The notes under the pieces: generated by a model
What the model was told of the DNA's origin: nothing
Database searches by the model: none
The model's input: only the letters and a program-made list of their open reading frames with translations
In this document: positions 47,301 through 60,800 of the stretch, one piece after another
Numbering within the stretch: the stretch's first letter is position 1
Layout: each line of letters begins with the position of its first letter
Position numbers and translations under genes: made by a program
Origin: Taudactylus pleione
Lineage: Eukaryota > Chordata > Amphibia > Anura > Myobatrachidae
Length of the DNA: 64,000 nucleotides
NCBI GenBank assembly: GCA_031769625.1
Contig: JAUIMM010001247.1
Location: 558,501-622,500 of the forward strand
Reading direction: 5' to 3'

Positions 47301-47476
47301 GTCATTCGGGATTGTATGTGGCTTCTACTATGACATTGGGCATCGGCCTTGGCAGACGACGTTGATGGCATGTTATCGTCTATGTCATGACTAGTGGCAG
47401 CAGCTTCAGCACTAGGAGGAAGTGGTTCTTGATCTTTCTCTATTTTATTTTTATCGGAGAAAGTTTGGTCCTCCAT
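44357..47476 (-). pseudogene. hAT-1 transposase, one in-frame stop
   Basis: From ATG 47476-47474 to the stop at 44357 the minus-strand frame spans 1,040 codons and is interrupted only by TGA at 45526-45524. The N-terminus is Ser-rich and basic. Around residues 245-305 there is a BED-type zinc finger (CTICKGG...HLQRIH). An Ala-rich stretch follows near residues 365-385. The catalytic RNase H-like part has LTTDMWTSVTG, CFAHTINLVVQ and VISDNATNIV. After the stop come TRWNSTLYMLQRM and the C-terminal hAT dimerisation region (SKRVFSAGGNLVSKRRRRL, then LLPQNVEKMMFIKMN) and an acidic tail. The protein is long for the superfamily, similar in layout to ZBED-type transposases. Position and sense explain the whole element. 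Confidence 0.92.
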
Positions 47477-47481
47477 TTATG

Positions 47482-49115
47482 TTATATCGATTTGATATAT
47501 ACGTGCGGCTAAACACAGAAAATATTTTTTTATTTTTGCTGGAGAGTAGTGCACTTTGTGGGTTACACCACACTCTAAGAAATGAGCCAGCCGGCTCTTT
47601 ACTTATGGGACACAGGCGCACGCTTGGTGCTGCTCCTTTGTTGATGCACGTGCGGCTACTGCGCACACAATTCACAAACACAGAAAATATTTTGTTATTT
47701 GGTTTGGAGTGTACTTTGGGGCTTACAGCACCCTTTAATGGTCAAGCCAGCCGGCCCTTTACTTATGACACAGGCGCACGCTTGGCACTACTTTGTTGAT
47801 GCACGTGCGGCTACTGCGCACACAAATCACAAACACAGAAAATATTTTTTTATTTGGTTTGGACTGGAGTGTACTTTGGGGGTTACAGCACCCTTTAAAG
47901 GTCAAGCTAGCCGGCCCTTTACTTATGACACAGGCGCACGCTTGGCACTACTTTGTTGATGCACGTGCGGCTACTGCGCACACAATTCACAAACACAGAA
48001 AATATTTAGTAATTTGGTTTGGAGTGTACTTTGGGGGTTACAGCACCCTTTAAAGGTCAAGCTAGCCGGCCCTTTACTTATGACACAGGCGCACGCTTGG
48101 CACTACTTTGTTGATGCACGTGCGGCTACTGCGCACACAAATCACAAACACAGAAAATATTTTTTTATTTGGTTTGGACTGGAGTGTACTTTGGGGGTTA
48201 CAGCACCCTTTAAAGGTCAAGCTAGCCGGCCCTTTACTTATGACACAGGCGCACGCTTGGCACTACTTTGTTGATGCACGTGCGGCTACTGCGCACACAA
48301 TTCACAAACACAGAAAATATTTTTTTATTTGGTTTGGACTGGAGTGTACTTTGGGGGTTACAGCACCTTTTAATGGTCAAGCCAGCCAGCACTTTACTTA
48401 TGACACAGGCGCACGCTTGGCACTACTTTGTTGATGCACGTGCGGCTACTGCGCACACAATTCACAAACACAGAAAATACTTTTTTATTTGGTTTGGAGA
48501 GTACTTTGGGGGTTACAGCACCCTTTAACGGTCAAGCCAGCCGGCCCTTTACTTATGACACAGGCGCACGCTTGGCACTACTTTGTTGATGCACGTGCGG
48601 CTACTGCGCACACAATTCACAAACACAGAAAATATTTTTTTATTTGGTTTGGAGTGCCCTTTGGGGGTTACAGCACCCTTTAGCGGTCAATCCAGCCAGC
48701 CCTTTATTTATGGGACACAGGCGCACGCTTGGGGCTGCTCCTTCGTTTATGCACGTGCAGCCACAGTGCACACAATTCACAAACACAGAAAAAAATTTTT
48801 TATTTTGTTTGGAGTGTACTTTGGGGGTTACAGCACCCTTTAACGGTCAAGCCAGCCGGCCCTTTACTTATGACACAGGCGCACTCTTGGCACTACTTTG
48901 TTGATGCACGTGCGGCTACTGCGCACACAATTCACAAACACAGAAAATATTTTTTTATTTGGTTTGGACTGGAGTGTACTTTGGGGTTTACAGCACCCTT
49001 TAATGGTCAAGCCAGCTGGCCCTTTACTTATGACACAGGCGCACGCTTGGCACTACTTTCTTGATGCACGTGCGGCTACTGCGCACACAATTCACAAACA
49101 CAGAAAAAATATTAT
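47482..49115. repeat. 155-160-bp tandem array upstream of hAT-1 transposase
   Basis: About ten units carry AAACACAGAAAATATTTTTT, ACTTTGGGGGTTACAGCACC, CGGCCCTTTACTTATGACAC and GCACGCTTGGCACTACTTTG, with spacing of 155, 156, 159 or 160 bp between successive GCACGCTTGG motifs. Length classes differ by a GGACT insertion. The array starts within a few bases of the transposase ATG (47474) and ends about 490 bp from the element's terminus, so it occupies the 5' untranslated/promoter side of the gene. Confidence 0.95.
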
Positions 49116-49608
49116 TTTTTTAGCACTTGGGGGGAGCACCCCTGATGGACAGAGCACCCCCTGGACAACACTACAGCACCCCTTTAGGACTGGGACACTG
49201 CACAGGAATTTGGAGTGGACACAGCCCCTATGGAGAACTGACTGCACAACACAGTCCAGCCAGCCCCTATGGACTTTGAAGTAGTGGACACAGCCCCTAT
49301 GGACAACAGCAGCACAGCGCAGCACAGCACAGCACAACACTACTCTGCACTACACAGCCCAGCCAGCCCTAACTCCCACCCTCCATCTTCACTGTCCACA
49401 GCCGAGTGAGAAAATGGCGCCGGCGCGGGTACCTCATATAGGATCCAAAACCCGCGAGACCCGGAAGGCGGGATGATGATGTTTTGCCTTGATTTCAGAT
49501 CCGAGTCAGGCGGGAAAAGTCGAGCCTGACAGGGATCTGCCTCGGATCGGGGGGGCTCAGGGGGGTTCGGATTTCAGAAATCTGAACCCGCTCACCCCTA
49601 ATTTAAAT

Positions 49609-50213
49609 CCTTGCTTAGTTTTTCCTAGGAGGGAGTAGACATACCTGCCTTCCCTCCCGACTCGGCCTGGAGCCTCACGAAAATCGAGTGCTGCTCCCGG
49701 CCCCCCAGAAAGGCGGGCAAGCCTCCCGGTCCCTGGCAAACTGTATGGCCCCCTCCACAAATACAGAATTAACTCCGGCAGCAGGGGGGTGGGCGGTGAC
49801 ACAATTAGCACTGAATCGCGTAATCGTGGCCCCGACCCCTGCTTCACAATGCCATTAATCTCGGAATTGTGAAGAGGGGGTGGGTCCGTGATGACGCAAT
49901 CGCACTATCACGTCCATGATCTGCCCCCATTGATGCGTCATTTACCAGGCCATGCCCCCTTTTGCAACAACACACCCTCCTGCTGAGGAAGCCCGACAGC
50001 TCATTCCCAGAAGGAGGGAGCTAAAAGTCGGCAACCATGGGGATAGATTGTATATAGGTGGTAGGCTAAAGTTGTTTGTATTAGGTTTTTGATGTTAAGG
50101 ATTAATATGATGAAATATTAAGTCTACCTATGTTTTCTTTGTAATTATGTATATTTATTTTGTTTGATGTATTTATTTATATTTTATACGTTGCAAGTTT
50201 TAATAAAATTAAT
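49609..50213 (+). other. LINE C 3' UTR, right part, with small GC-rich insertion
   Basis: After the hAT duplication, LINE 3' UTR sequence resumes. Around 49640-50039 lies a GC-rich segment starting CATACCTGCCTTCCCTCCC and ending GGAGCTAAAAGTCGGCAACCATG; the ends are roughly complementary (CATACCTGCC against CATGGTTGCC), suggesting a MITE, but no target duplication is clear. The LINE tail TTGCAAGTTTTAATAAAATT ends at 50213, directly before the satellite. Confidence 0.55.
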
Positions 50214-50347
50214 CCTGCTCATGCCACTATATAACTGTCAGTCTGTGGCTTCCTGCTGCCTCCATTCCCCTCCTAACATCATGTCACTGCCCCTGTCACA
50301 TGCAGCCCTGTCCTCACTGACATATCACCCATCTCCTGATATACTCT

Positions 50348-53300
50348 GTGCAGCTGGGGACCCTGCTCCTACAACTATATAACTCTCTGTATGTGGCTTC
50401 CTGCTGCCTCCATTCCCCTCCTCACATCATGTCACTGCCCCTGTCACATGCAGCTCTGTCCTCACTAACACATCACTCATCTCCTGACATACTTGTGCTG
50501 CTGGGGACCCTGCTCCACCCACTATATAACTATCAGTCTGTGAATTCCTGCTGCCTCCATTCCCCTCCTCACATCATGTCACTGCCCCTGTCACATGCAA
50601 CCCTGTCCTCACATCACTCATCTCCTGATAAACTCTGTGCTGCTGGGGACCCTGCTCCTCCCACTATATAATTCTCAGTCTGTGGCTTCCTGCTGCCTCA
50701 ATTCCCCTCCTCACATCCTGTCACTGCCCATGTCACATACAGCCCTGTCCTCACTAACACATTACTCATCTCCTGATATACTCTGTGCTGCTGGGGACCC
50801 TGCTCCTCCCACTATATAACTCTCACTCTGTGGCTTCCTGCTGCCTCCATTCCCCTACTGACATCATGTCACTGCCCCTGTCACATACAGTCCTGTCCTC
50901 ACTGACACATCACTCATCTCCTGATATACTCTGTGCTGCTGGGGACCCTGCTCCTCCCACTATATAACTCTCAGTCTGTGGCTTCATGCTGCCTCCATTC
51001 CCCTCCCCACATCCTGTCACTGCCCCTGTCACATGCAGCCCTGTCCTCACATAACTCATCTCCTGATATACTCTGTGCTGCAGGGGACCCTGCTCCTCCC
51101 ACTATATAATTCTCAGTCTGTGGCTTCCTGCTGACTCCATTCCCCTCCTCACATCATGTCACTAGCCCTGTCCTCACTGACACATCACTCATCTCCTGAT
51201 ATACTCTGTGCTGCTGTGAACCGTGCTCCTCCCACTATATAACTCTCAGTCTGTGGCTTCCTCCTGCCTCCATTCCTCTCCTCACATCATGTCACTGCCC
51301 TTGTCACATGCAGCCCTGTCCTCACTGACACATCACTCATCTCCTGATATACTTTGTGCTGCTGGGGACCCTGTTCCTCCCACTATATAACTCTCAGTCT
51401 GTGACTTCCTGCTGCCTCCATTCCCCTCCGCACATCATGTCACTGCCCATGTCACATGGAGCCCTGTCCTCACTAACACATCACTCATCTCCTGATATAC
51501 TCTGTGCTGCTGGGGACCCTGCTCCTCCCACTATATAACTCTCAGTCTGTGGCTTCCTGCTGCCTCCATTCCCCACCTAACATCCTGTTAATGCCTCTGT
51601 CACATGCAGCCCTGTCCTCACAAACACATCACACATCTCCTGATATACTCTGTGCTGCTGGGGACCCTGCTCCTCCAACTATATAACTCTCAGTCTGTGG
51701 CTTCCTGCTGCCTCCATTCTCCTCCTCACATCATGTCACTGCCCCTGTCACATGCAGCCCTGTCCTCACCGACACATCACTCATCTCCTGATATACTTGT
51801 GCTGCTGGGGACCCTGCTCCACCCACTATATAACTATCAGTCTGTGAATTCCTGCTGCCTCCATTCCCCTCCTCACATCATGTCACTGCCCCTGTCACAT
51901 GCAACCCTGTCCTCACATCACTCATCTCCTGATATACTCTGTGCTGCTGGGGACCCTGCTCCTCCCACTATATAATTCTCAGTCTGTGGCTTCCTGCTGC
52001 CTCAATTCCCCTCCTCACATCCTGTCACTGCCCATGTCACATACAGCCCTGTCCTCACTAACACATTACTCATCTCCTGATATACTCTGTGCTGCTGGGG
52101 ACCCTGCTCCTCCCACTATATAACTCTCACTCTGTGGCTTCCTGCTGCCTCCATTCCCCTACTGACATCATGTCACTGCCCCTGTCACATACAGTCCTAT
52201 CCTCACTGACACATCACTCATCTCCTGATATACTCTGTGCTGCTGGGGACCCTGCTCCTCCCACTATATAACTCTCAGTCTGTGGCTTCATGCTGCCTCC
52301 ATTCCCCTCCCCACATCCTGTCACTGCCCCTGTCACATGCAGCCCTGTCCTCACATAACTCATCTCCTGATATACTCTGTGCTGCAGGGGACCCTGCTCC
52401 TCCCACTATATAATTCTCAGTCTGTGGCTTCCTGCTGACTCCATTCCCCTCCTCACATCATGTCACTAGCCCTGTCCTCACTGACACATCACTCATCTCC
52501 TGATATACTCTGTGCTGCTGTGAACCCTGCTCCTCCCACTATATAACTCTCAGTCTGTGGCTTCCTCCTGCCTCCATTCCTCTCCTCACATCATGTCACT
52601 GCCCTTGTCACATGCAGCCCTGTACTCACTGACACATCACTCATCTCCTGATATACTTTGTGCTGCTGGGGACCCTGTTCCTCCCACTATATAACTATCA
52701 GTCTGTGAATTCCTGCTGCCTCCATTCCCCTCCTCAAGTCATGTCACTGCCCCTGTCACATGCAACCCTGTCCTCACATCACTCATCTCCTGATATACTC
52801 TGTGCTGCTGGGGACCCTGCTCCTCCCACTATATAATTCTCAGTCTGTGGCTTCCTCCTGCCTCCATTCCTCTCCTCACATCATGTCACTGCCCTTGTCA
52901 CATGCAGCCCTGTCCTCACTGACACATCACTCATCTCCTGATATACTTTGTGCTGCTGGGGACCCTGTTCCTCCCACTATATAACTCTCAGTCTGTGACT
53001 TCCTGCTGCCTCCATTCCCCTCCGCACATCATGTCACTGCCCATGTCACATGGAGCCCTGTCCTCACTAACACATCACTCATCTCCTGATATACTCTGTG
53101 CTGCTGGGGACCCTGCTCCTCCCACTATATAACTCTCAGTCTGTGGCTTCCTGCTGCCTCCATTCCCCACCTAACATCCTGTTAATGCCTCTGTCACATG
53201 CAGCCCTGTCCTCACAAACACATCACACATCTCCTGATATACTCTGTGCTGCTGGGGACCCTGCTCCTCCAACTATATAACTCTCAGTCTGTGGCTTCCT

Positions 53301-53580
53301 GCTGCCTCCATTCTCCTCCTCACATCATGTCACTGCCCATGTCACATACAGCCCTGTCCTCACTAACACATTACTCATCTCCTGATATACTCTGTGCTGC
53401 TGGGGACCCTGCTCCTCCCACTATATAACTCTCACTCTGTGGCTTCCTGCTGCCTCCATTCCCCTACTGACATCATGTCACTGCCCCTGTCACATACAGT
53501 CCTGTCCTCACTGACACATCACTCATCTCCTGATATACTCTGTGCTGCTGGGGACCCTGCTCCTCCCACTATATAACTCT
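50348..53580. repeat. Higher-order duplications of about 1.3 and 1.6 kb in the 148-bp array
   Basis: Rare-variant monomers at 50595-50970 recur in order at 51899-52271 (offset 1,304 bp) and, for part of the block, again at 53394 (offset 1,305). Monomers at 51356 and 51504 recur at 52950 and 53098 (offset 1,594). The blocks overlap, so several unequal exchanges are layered. Confidence 0.8.
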
Positions 53581-54852
53581 CAGTCTGTGGCTTCATGCTG
53601 CCTCCATTCCCCTCCCCACATCCTGTCACTGCCCCTGTCACATGCATCCCTGTCCTCACATAACTCATCTCCTGATATACTCTGTGCTGCAGGGGACCCT
53701 GCTCCTCCCACTATATAATTCTCAGTCTGTGGCTTCCTGCTGACTCCATTCCCCTCCTCACATCATGTCACTAGCCCTGTCCTCACTGACACATCACTCA
53801 TCTCCTGATATACTCTGTGCTGCTGTGAACCCTGCTCCTCCCACTATATAACTCTCAGTCTGTGGCTTCCTCCTGCCTCCATTCCTCTCCTCACATCATG
53901 TCACTGCCCTTGTCACATGCAGCCCTGTCCTCACTGACACATCACTCATCTCCTGATATACTTTGTGCTGCTGGGGACCCTGTTCCTCCCACTATATAAC
54001 TCTTAGTCTGTGACTTCCTGCTGCCTCCATTCCCCTCCGCACATCATGTCACTGCCCATGTCACATGGAGCCCTGTCCTCACTAACACATCACTCATCTC
54101 CTGATATACTCTGTGCTGCTGGGGACCCTGCTCCTCCCACTATATAACTCTCAGTCTGTGGCTTCCTGCTGCCTCCATTCCCCACCTAACATCCTGTTAA
54201 TGCCTCTGTCACATGCAGCCCTGTCCTCACAAACACATCACACATCTCCTGATATACTCTGTGCTGCTGGGGACCCTGCTCCTCCAACTATATAACTCTC
54301 AGTCTGTGGCTTCCTGCTGCCTCCATTCTCCTCCTCACATCATGTCACTGCCCCTGTCATATGCAGCCCTGTCCTCACCGACACATCACTCATCTCCTGA
54401 TATACTCTGTGCTGCTGGGGACCCTGCTCCTCCCAATATATAACTCTCAGTCTGTGGCTTCCTGTTGCCTCCATTCCCCTCCTCACATCCTGTCACTGCC
54501 CCTGTCATATGCAGCCCTGTCCTCACTGCTACATCACTCATCTCCTGATATACTCTGTGCTGCTGGGGACCCTGCTCCTCCCACTATATAACTGTCAGTC
54601 TGTGACTTCTTGCTGCCTCCATTCCCCTCCTCACATCATGTCACTGCTCCTGTCACATGCAGCCCTGTCCTCACTAACACATCACACATCTCCTGATATA
54701 CTCTGTGCTGCTGGGGACCCTGCATCTCCCACTACATAACTCTCAGTCTGTGACTTCCTGCTGCCTCCATTCCCCTCCTCACATCATGTCACTGCCCTTG
54801 TCACATGCAGCCCTGTCCTCACTGACACATCACTCATCTCCTGATATACTTT

Positions 54853-57800
54853 GTGCTGCTGGGGACCCTGTTCCTCCCACTATATAACTCTCAGTCTGTG
54901 ACTTCCTGCTGCCTCCATTCCCCTCCGCACATCATGTCACTGCCCCTGTCACATGGAGCCCTGTCCTCACTAACACATCACTCATCTCCTGATATACTCT
55001 GTGCTGCTGGGGACCCTGCTCCTCCCACTATATAACTCTCAGTCTGTGGCTTCCTGCTGCCTCCATTCCCCACCTAACATCCTGTTAATGCCTCTGTCAC
55101 ATGCAGCCCTGTCCTCACAAACACATCACACATCTCCTGATATACTCTGTGCTGCTGGGGACCCTGCTCCTCCCACTATATAACTCTCAGTCTGTGGCTT
55201 CCTGCTGCCTCCATTCTCCTCCTCACATCATGTCACTGCCCCTGTCACATGCAGCCCTGTCCTCACCGACACATCACTCATCTCCTGATATACTCTGTGC
55301 TGCTGGGGACCCTGCTCCTCCCAATATATAACTCTCAGTCTGTGGCTTCCTGTTGCCTCCATTCCCCTCCTCACATCCTGTCACTGCCCCTGTCATATGC
55401 AGCCCTGTCCTCACTGCTACATCACTCATCTCCTGATATACTCTGTGCTGCTGGGGACCCTGCTCCTCCCACTATATAACTGTCAGTCTGTGACTTCTTG
55501 CTGCCTCCATTCCCCTCCTCACATCATGTCACTGCTCCTGTCACATGCAGCCCTGTCCTCACTAACACATCACACATCTCCTGATATATTCTGTGCTGTT
55601 GGGGACCCTGCTCCTCCCACTATATAACTCTCAGTCTGTGACTTCCTGCTGCCTCCATTCCCCTCCTCACATCATGTCACTGCCCCTGTCACATGCAGCC
55701 CTGTCCTCACTAACACATCACTCATCTCCTGATATACTCTGTGCTCCTGGGGACCCCGCTCCTCCCACTATATAACTCTCAGTCTGTGGCTTCCTGCTGC
55801 CTCCATTCCCCACCTCTCATCCTGTTAATGCCTCTGTCACATGGAGCCCTGTCCTCACAAACACATCACACATCTCCTGATATACTCTGTGCTGCTGGGG
55901 ACCCTGCTCCTCCCACTATATAACTCTCAGTCTGTGGCTTCCTGCTGCCTCCATTCTCCTCCTCACATCATGTCACTGCCCCTGTCACATGCAGCCCTGT
56001 CCTCTCCGACACATCACTCATCTCCTGATATACTCTGTGCTGCTGGGGACCCTGCTCCTCCCAATATATAACTCTCAGTCTGTGGCTTCCTGCTGCCTCC
56101 ATTCCCCTCCTCACATCCTGTCACTGCCCCTGTCATATGCAGCCCTGTCCTCACTGCTACATCACTCATCTCCTGATATACTCTGTGCTGCTGGGGACCC
56201 TGCTCCTTCCGCTATATAACTCTCAGTCTGTGACTTCCTGCTGCCTCCATTCCCCTCCTCACATCATGTCACTGCTCCTGTCACATGCAGCCCTGTCCTC
56301 ACTAACACATCACACATCTCCTGATATACTCTGTGCTGCTGGGGACCCTGCTCCTCCCACTATATAACTCTCAGTCTGTGGCTTCCTGCTGCCTCCATTC
56401 CCCTCCTCTCATCCTGTCACTGCCCCTGTCACATGCAGCCCTGTCCTCACTGACACATCACTCATCTCCTGATATACTCTGTGCTGCTGGGGACCCTGCT
56501 CCTCCCACTATATAACTCTCAGTCTGTGGTTTCCTGCTGCCTCCATTCCCCTCCTCACATCCTGTCACTGCCCCTGTCACATGCAGCCCTGTCCTCACTA
56601 AAAACATCACTCATATCCTGATATACTCTGTGCTGCTGGGAACCCTGCTCCTGCCACTATATAACTGTCAGTCTGTGACTTCCTGCTGCCTCCATTCCCC
56701 TCCTCACATCATGTCACTGCTCCTGTCACATGCAGCCCTGTCCTCACTAACACATCACTCATCTCCTGATATACTCTAAGCTGCTGGGGACCCTGCTCCT
56801 CCCACTATATAACTCTCAGTCTGTGGCTTCCTGCTGCCTCCATTTCCCCCCTCACATCCTGTCACTGCCCCTGTCACATGCAGCCCTGTCCTCACTGACA
56901 CATCACTCATCTCCTGATATACTCTGTTATGCTGGGGACCCCGCTCCTCCCACTATATAACTCTCAGTCTGTGACTTCCTGTTGCCTCCATTCCCCTCCT
57001 CAAATCATGTCACTGCCCCTGTCACATGCAGCCCTGTCCTCACTAAAACATCACTCATCTCATGATATACTCTGTGCTGCTAGGGACCCTGCTCCTCCCA
57101 CTATATAACTCTCAGTCTGTGGTTTCCTGCTGCCTCCATTCCCCTCCTCACATCCTGTCACTGCCCCTGTCACATGCAGCCCTGTCCTCACTAACACATC
57201 ACTCATCTCCTGATATACTCTGTGCTCCTGGGGACCCCGCTCCTCCCACTATATAACTCTCAGTCTGTGGCTTCCTGATTACTCCATTCCCCTCCTCATA
57301 TCCTGTCACTAGCCCTGTCCTCACTGCTACATCACTCATCTCCTGATATACTCTGTGCTGCTGGGGACCCTGCTCCTTCCACTATATAACTCTCAGTCTG
57401 TGACTTCCTGCTGCCTCCATTCCCCTCCTCACATCATGTCACTGCCCCTGTCACATGCCGCCCTGTCCTCACTAACACATCACTCATCTCCTAATATACT
57501 CTGTGCTGCAGGGGGAACCTACTCCTCCCACTTTATAACTCTCAGTCTGTGGCTTCCTGCTGCCTCCATTCCCCTCCTCACATCATGTCACTGCTCCTGT
57601 CACATGCAGCCCTGTCCTCACTAACACATCACACATCTCCTGATATACTCTGTGCTGCTGGGGACCCTGCTCCTCCCACTATATAACTCTCAGTCTGTGA
57701 CTTCCTGCTGCCTCCATTCCCCTCCTCACATCCTGTCACTGCCCCTGTCACATGCAGCCCTGTCCTCACTAACACATCACTCATCTCCTGATATACTCTG

Positions 57801-60800
57801 TGCTGCTGGGGACCCTGCTCCTCCCACTATATAACTCTCAGTCTGTGGCTTCCTGCTGCCTTCATTCCCCTCCTCATATCCTCTCACTAGCCCTGTCCTC
57901 ACTACTACATCACTCATCTCCTGATATACTCTGTGCTGCTGGGGACCCTGCTCCTTCCACTATATAACTCTCAGTCTGTGACTTCCTGCTGCCTCCATTC
58001 CCCTCCTCATATCCTGTCACTGCCCCTGTCACATGCAGCCCTGTCCTTACTAACACATCACTCGTCTCCTGATATACTCTGTGCTGATGGGGATCCTGCT
58101 CCTCCCACTATATAACTCTCAGTCTGTGACTTCTTGCTGCCTCCATTGTCCTCCTCAAGTCATGTCACTGCCCCTGTCACATGCTGCCCTGTCCTCACTA
58201 ACACATCACTCATCTCCTGATATACTCTGTGCTGCTGGGGACCCTGCTCCTCCCACTATATAACTCTCAGTCTGTGACTTCCTGCTGCCTCCATTCCCCT
58301 CCTCACATCATGTCACTGCCCTTGTCACATGCAGCCCTGTCCTCACTGACACATCACTCATCTCCTGATATACTTTGTGCTGCTGGGGACCCTGTTCCTC
58401 CCACTATATAACTCTCAGTCTGTGACTTCCTGCTGCCTCCATTCCCCTCCGCACATCATGTCACTGCCCCTGTCACATGGAGCCCTGTCCTCACTAACAC
58501 ATCACTCATCTCCTGATATACTCTGTGCTGCTGGGGACCCTGCTCCTCCCACTATATAACTCTCAGTCTGTGGCTTCCTGCTGCCTCCATTCCCCACCTA
58601 ACATCCTGTTAATGCCTCTGTCACATGCAGCCCTGTCCTCACAAACACATCACACATCTCCTGATATACTCTGTGCTGCTGGGGACCCTGCTCCTCCCAC
58701 TATATAACTCTCAGTCTGTGGCTTCCTGCTGCCTCCATTCTCCTCCTCACATCATGTCACTGCCCCTGTCACATGCAGCCCTGTCCTCACCGACACATCA
58801 CTCATCTCCTGATATACTCTGTGCTGCTGGGGACCCTGCTCCTCCCAATATATAACTCTCAGTCTGTGGCTTCCTGTTGCCTCCATTCCCCTCCTCACAT
58901 CCTGTCACTGCCCCTGTCATATGCAGCCCTGTCCTCACTGCTACATCACTCATCTCCTGATATACTCTGTGCTGCTGGGGACCCTGCTCCTCCCACTATA
59001 TAACTGTCAGTCTGTGACTTCTTGCTGCCTCCATTCCCCTCCTCACATCATGTCACTGCTCCTGTCACATGCAGCCCTGTCCTCACTAACACATCACACA
59101 TCTCCTGATATACTCTGTGCTGCTGGGGACCCTGCATCTCCCACTACATAACTCTCAGTCTGTGACTTCCTGCTGCCTCCATTCCCCTCCTCACATCATG
59201 TCACTGCCCTTGTCACATGCAGCCCTGTCCTCACTGACACATCACTCATCTCCTGATATACTTTGTGCTGCTGGGGACCCTGTTCCTCCCACTATATAAC
59301 TCTCAGTCTGTGACTTCCTGCTGCCTCCATTCCCCTCCGCACGTCATGTCACTGCCCCTGTCACATGGAGCCCTGTCCTCACCAACACATCACTCATCTC
59401 CTGATATACTCTGTGCTGCTGGGGACCCTGCTCCTCCCAATATATAACTCTCAGTCTGTGGCTTCCTGTTGCCTCCATTCCCCTCCTCACATCCTGTCAC
59501 TGCCCCTGTCATATGCAGCCCTGTCCTCACTGCTACATCACTCATCTCCTGATATACTCTGTGCTGCTGGGGACCCTGCTCCTCCCACTATATAACTGTC
59601 AGTCTGTGACTTCTTGCTGCCTCCATTCCCCTCCTCACATCATGTCACTGCTCCTGTCACATGCAGCCCTGTCCTCACTAACACATCACACATCTCCTGA
59701 TATATTCTGTGCTGTTGGGGACCCTGCTCCTCCCACTATATAACTCTCAGTCTGTGACTTCCTGCTGCCTCCATTCCCCTCCTCACATCATGTCACTGCC
59801 CCTGTCACATGCAGCCCTGTCCTCACTAACACATCACTCATCTCCTGATATACTCTGTGCTCCTGGGGACCCCGCTCCTCCCACTATATAACTCTCAGTC
59901 TGTGGCTTCCTGCTGCCTCCATTCCCCACCTCACATCCTGTTAATGCCTCTGTCACATGGAGCCCTGTCCTCACAAACACATCACACATCTCCTGATATA
60001 CTCTGTGCTGCTGGGGACCCTGCTCCTCCCACTATATAACTCTCAGTCTGTGGCTTCCTGCTGCCTCCATTCTCCTCCTCACATCATGTCACTGCCCCTG
60101 TCACATGCAGCCCTGTCCTCTCCGACACATCACTCATCTCCTGATATACTCTGTGCTGCTGGGGACCCTGCTCCTCCCAATATATAACTCTCAGTCTGTG
60201 GCTTCCTGCTGCCTCCATTCCCCTCCTCACATCCTGTCACTGCCCCTGTCATATGCAGCCCTGTCCTCACTGCTACATCACTCATCTCCTGATATACTCT
60301 GTGCTGCTGGGGACCCTGCTCCTTCCGCTATATAACTCTCAGTCTGTGACTTCCTGCTGCCTCCATTCCCCTCCTCACATCATGTCACTGCTCCTGTCAC
60401 ATGCAGCCCTGTCCTCACTAACACATCACACATCTCCTGATATACTCTGTGCTGCTGGGGACCCTGCTCCTCCCACTATATAACTCTCAGTCTGTGGCTT
60501 CCTGATTACTCCATTCCCCTCCTCATATCCTGTCACTAGCCCTGTCCTCACTGCTACATCACTCATCTCCTGATATACTCTGTGCTGCTGGGGACCCTGC
60601 TCCTTCCACTATATAACTCTCAGTCTGTGACTTCCTGCTGCCTCCATTCCCCTCCTCACATCATGTCACTGCCCCTGTCACATGCCGCCCTGTCCTCACT
60701 AACACATCACTCATCTCCTAATATACTCTGTGCTGCAGGGGGAACCTGCTCCTCCCACTTTATAACTCTCAGTCTGTGGCTTCCTGCTGCCTCCATTCCC

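Larger units (their letters stand above)
43741..49600 (-). mobile_element. hAT-1, almost complete hAT transposon
   Basis: A 5,860-bp element is bounded by a perfect 8-bp target duplication, ATTTAAAT, at 43733-43740 and 49601-49608. Termini are TAGGGGTGTGC at the left and TAGGGGTGAGC as complement of the right, short inverted repeats typical of hAT. It holds one transposase gene on the minus strand (44357-47476), a tandem array upstream of it (about 47482-49110) and a GC-rich right end with a palindrome at 49567-49590. The host site is the 3' UTR of LINE C. Confidence 0.95.
30825..50213 (+). mobile_element. LINE copy C, Tx1/L1-like, interrupted by six insertions
   Basis: When the insertions at 32900-34526, 34863-36298, 37567-39283, about 40353-41501, 43741-49600 and about 49640-50039 are left out, the remaining sequence reads as one LINE of about 7 kb. 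In order it has a 5' region, ORF1 (coiled coil, 29-residue repeats, RRM-like core, zinc knuckles), ORF2 (endonuclease, reverse transcriptase with YADD, Cys/His tail) and a 3' UTR ending TAATAAAATTAAT. Domain order and knuckle pattern are those of Tx1-clade non-LTR retrotransposons known from Xenopus. Stops and frameshifts occur in both ORFs, so it is not active. Confidence 0.88.

Noticed and set aside
47699..49284. Plus-strand frames of 86-128 codons in the hAT-1 array
   Set aside because: Same peptide repeated with the 155-160-bp unit, on the strand opposite to the transposase; no family resemblance.
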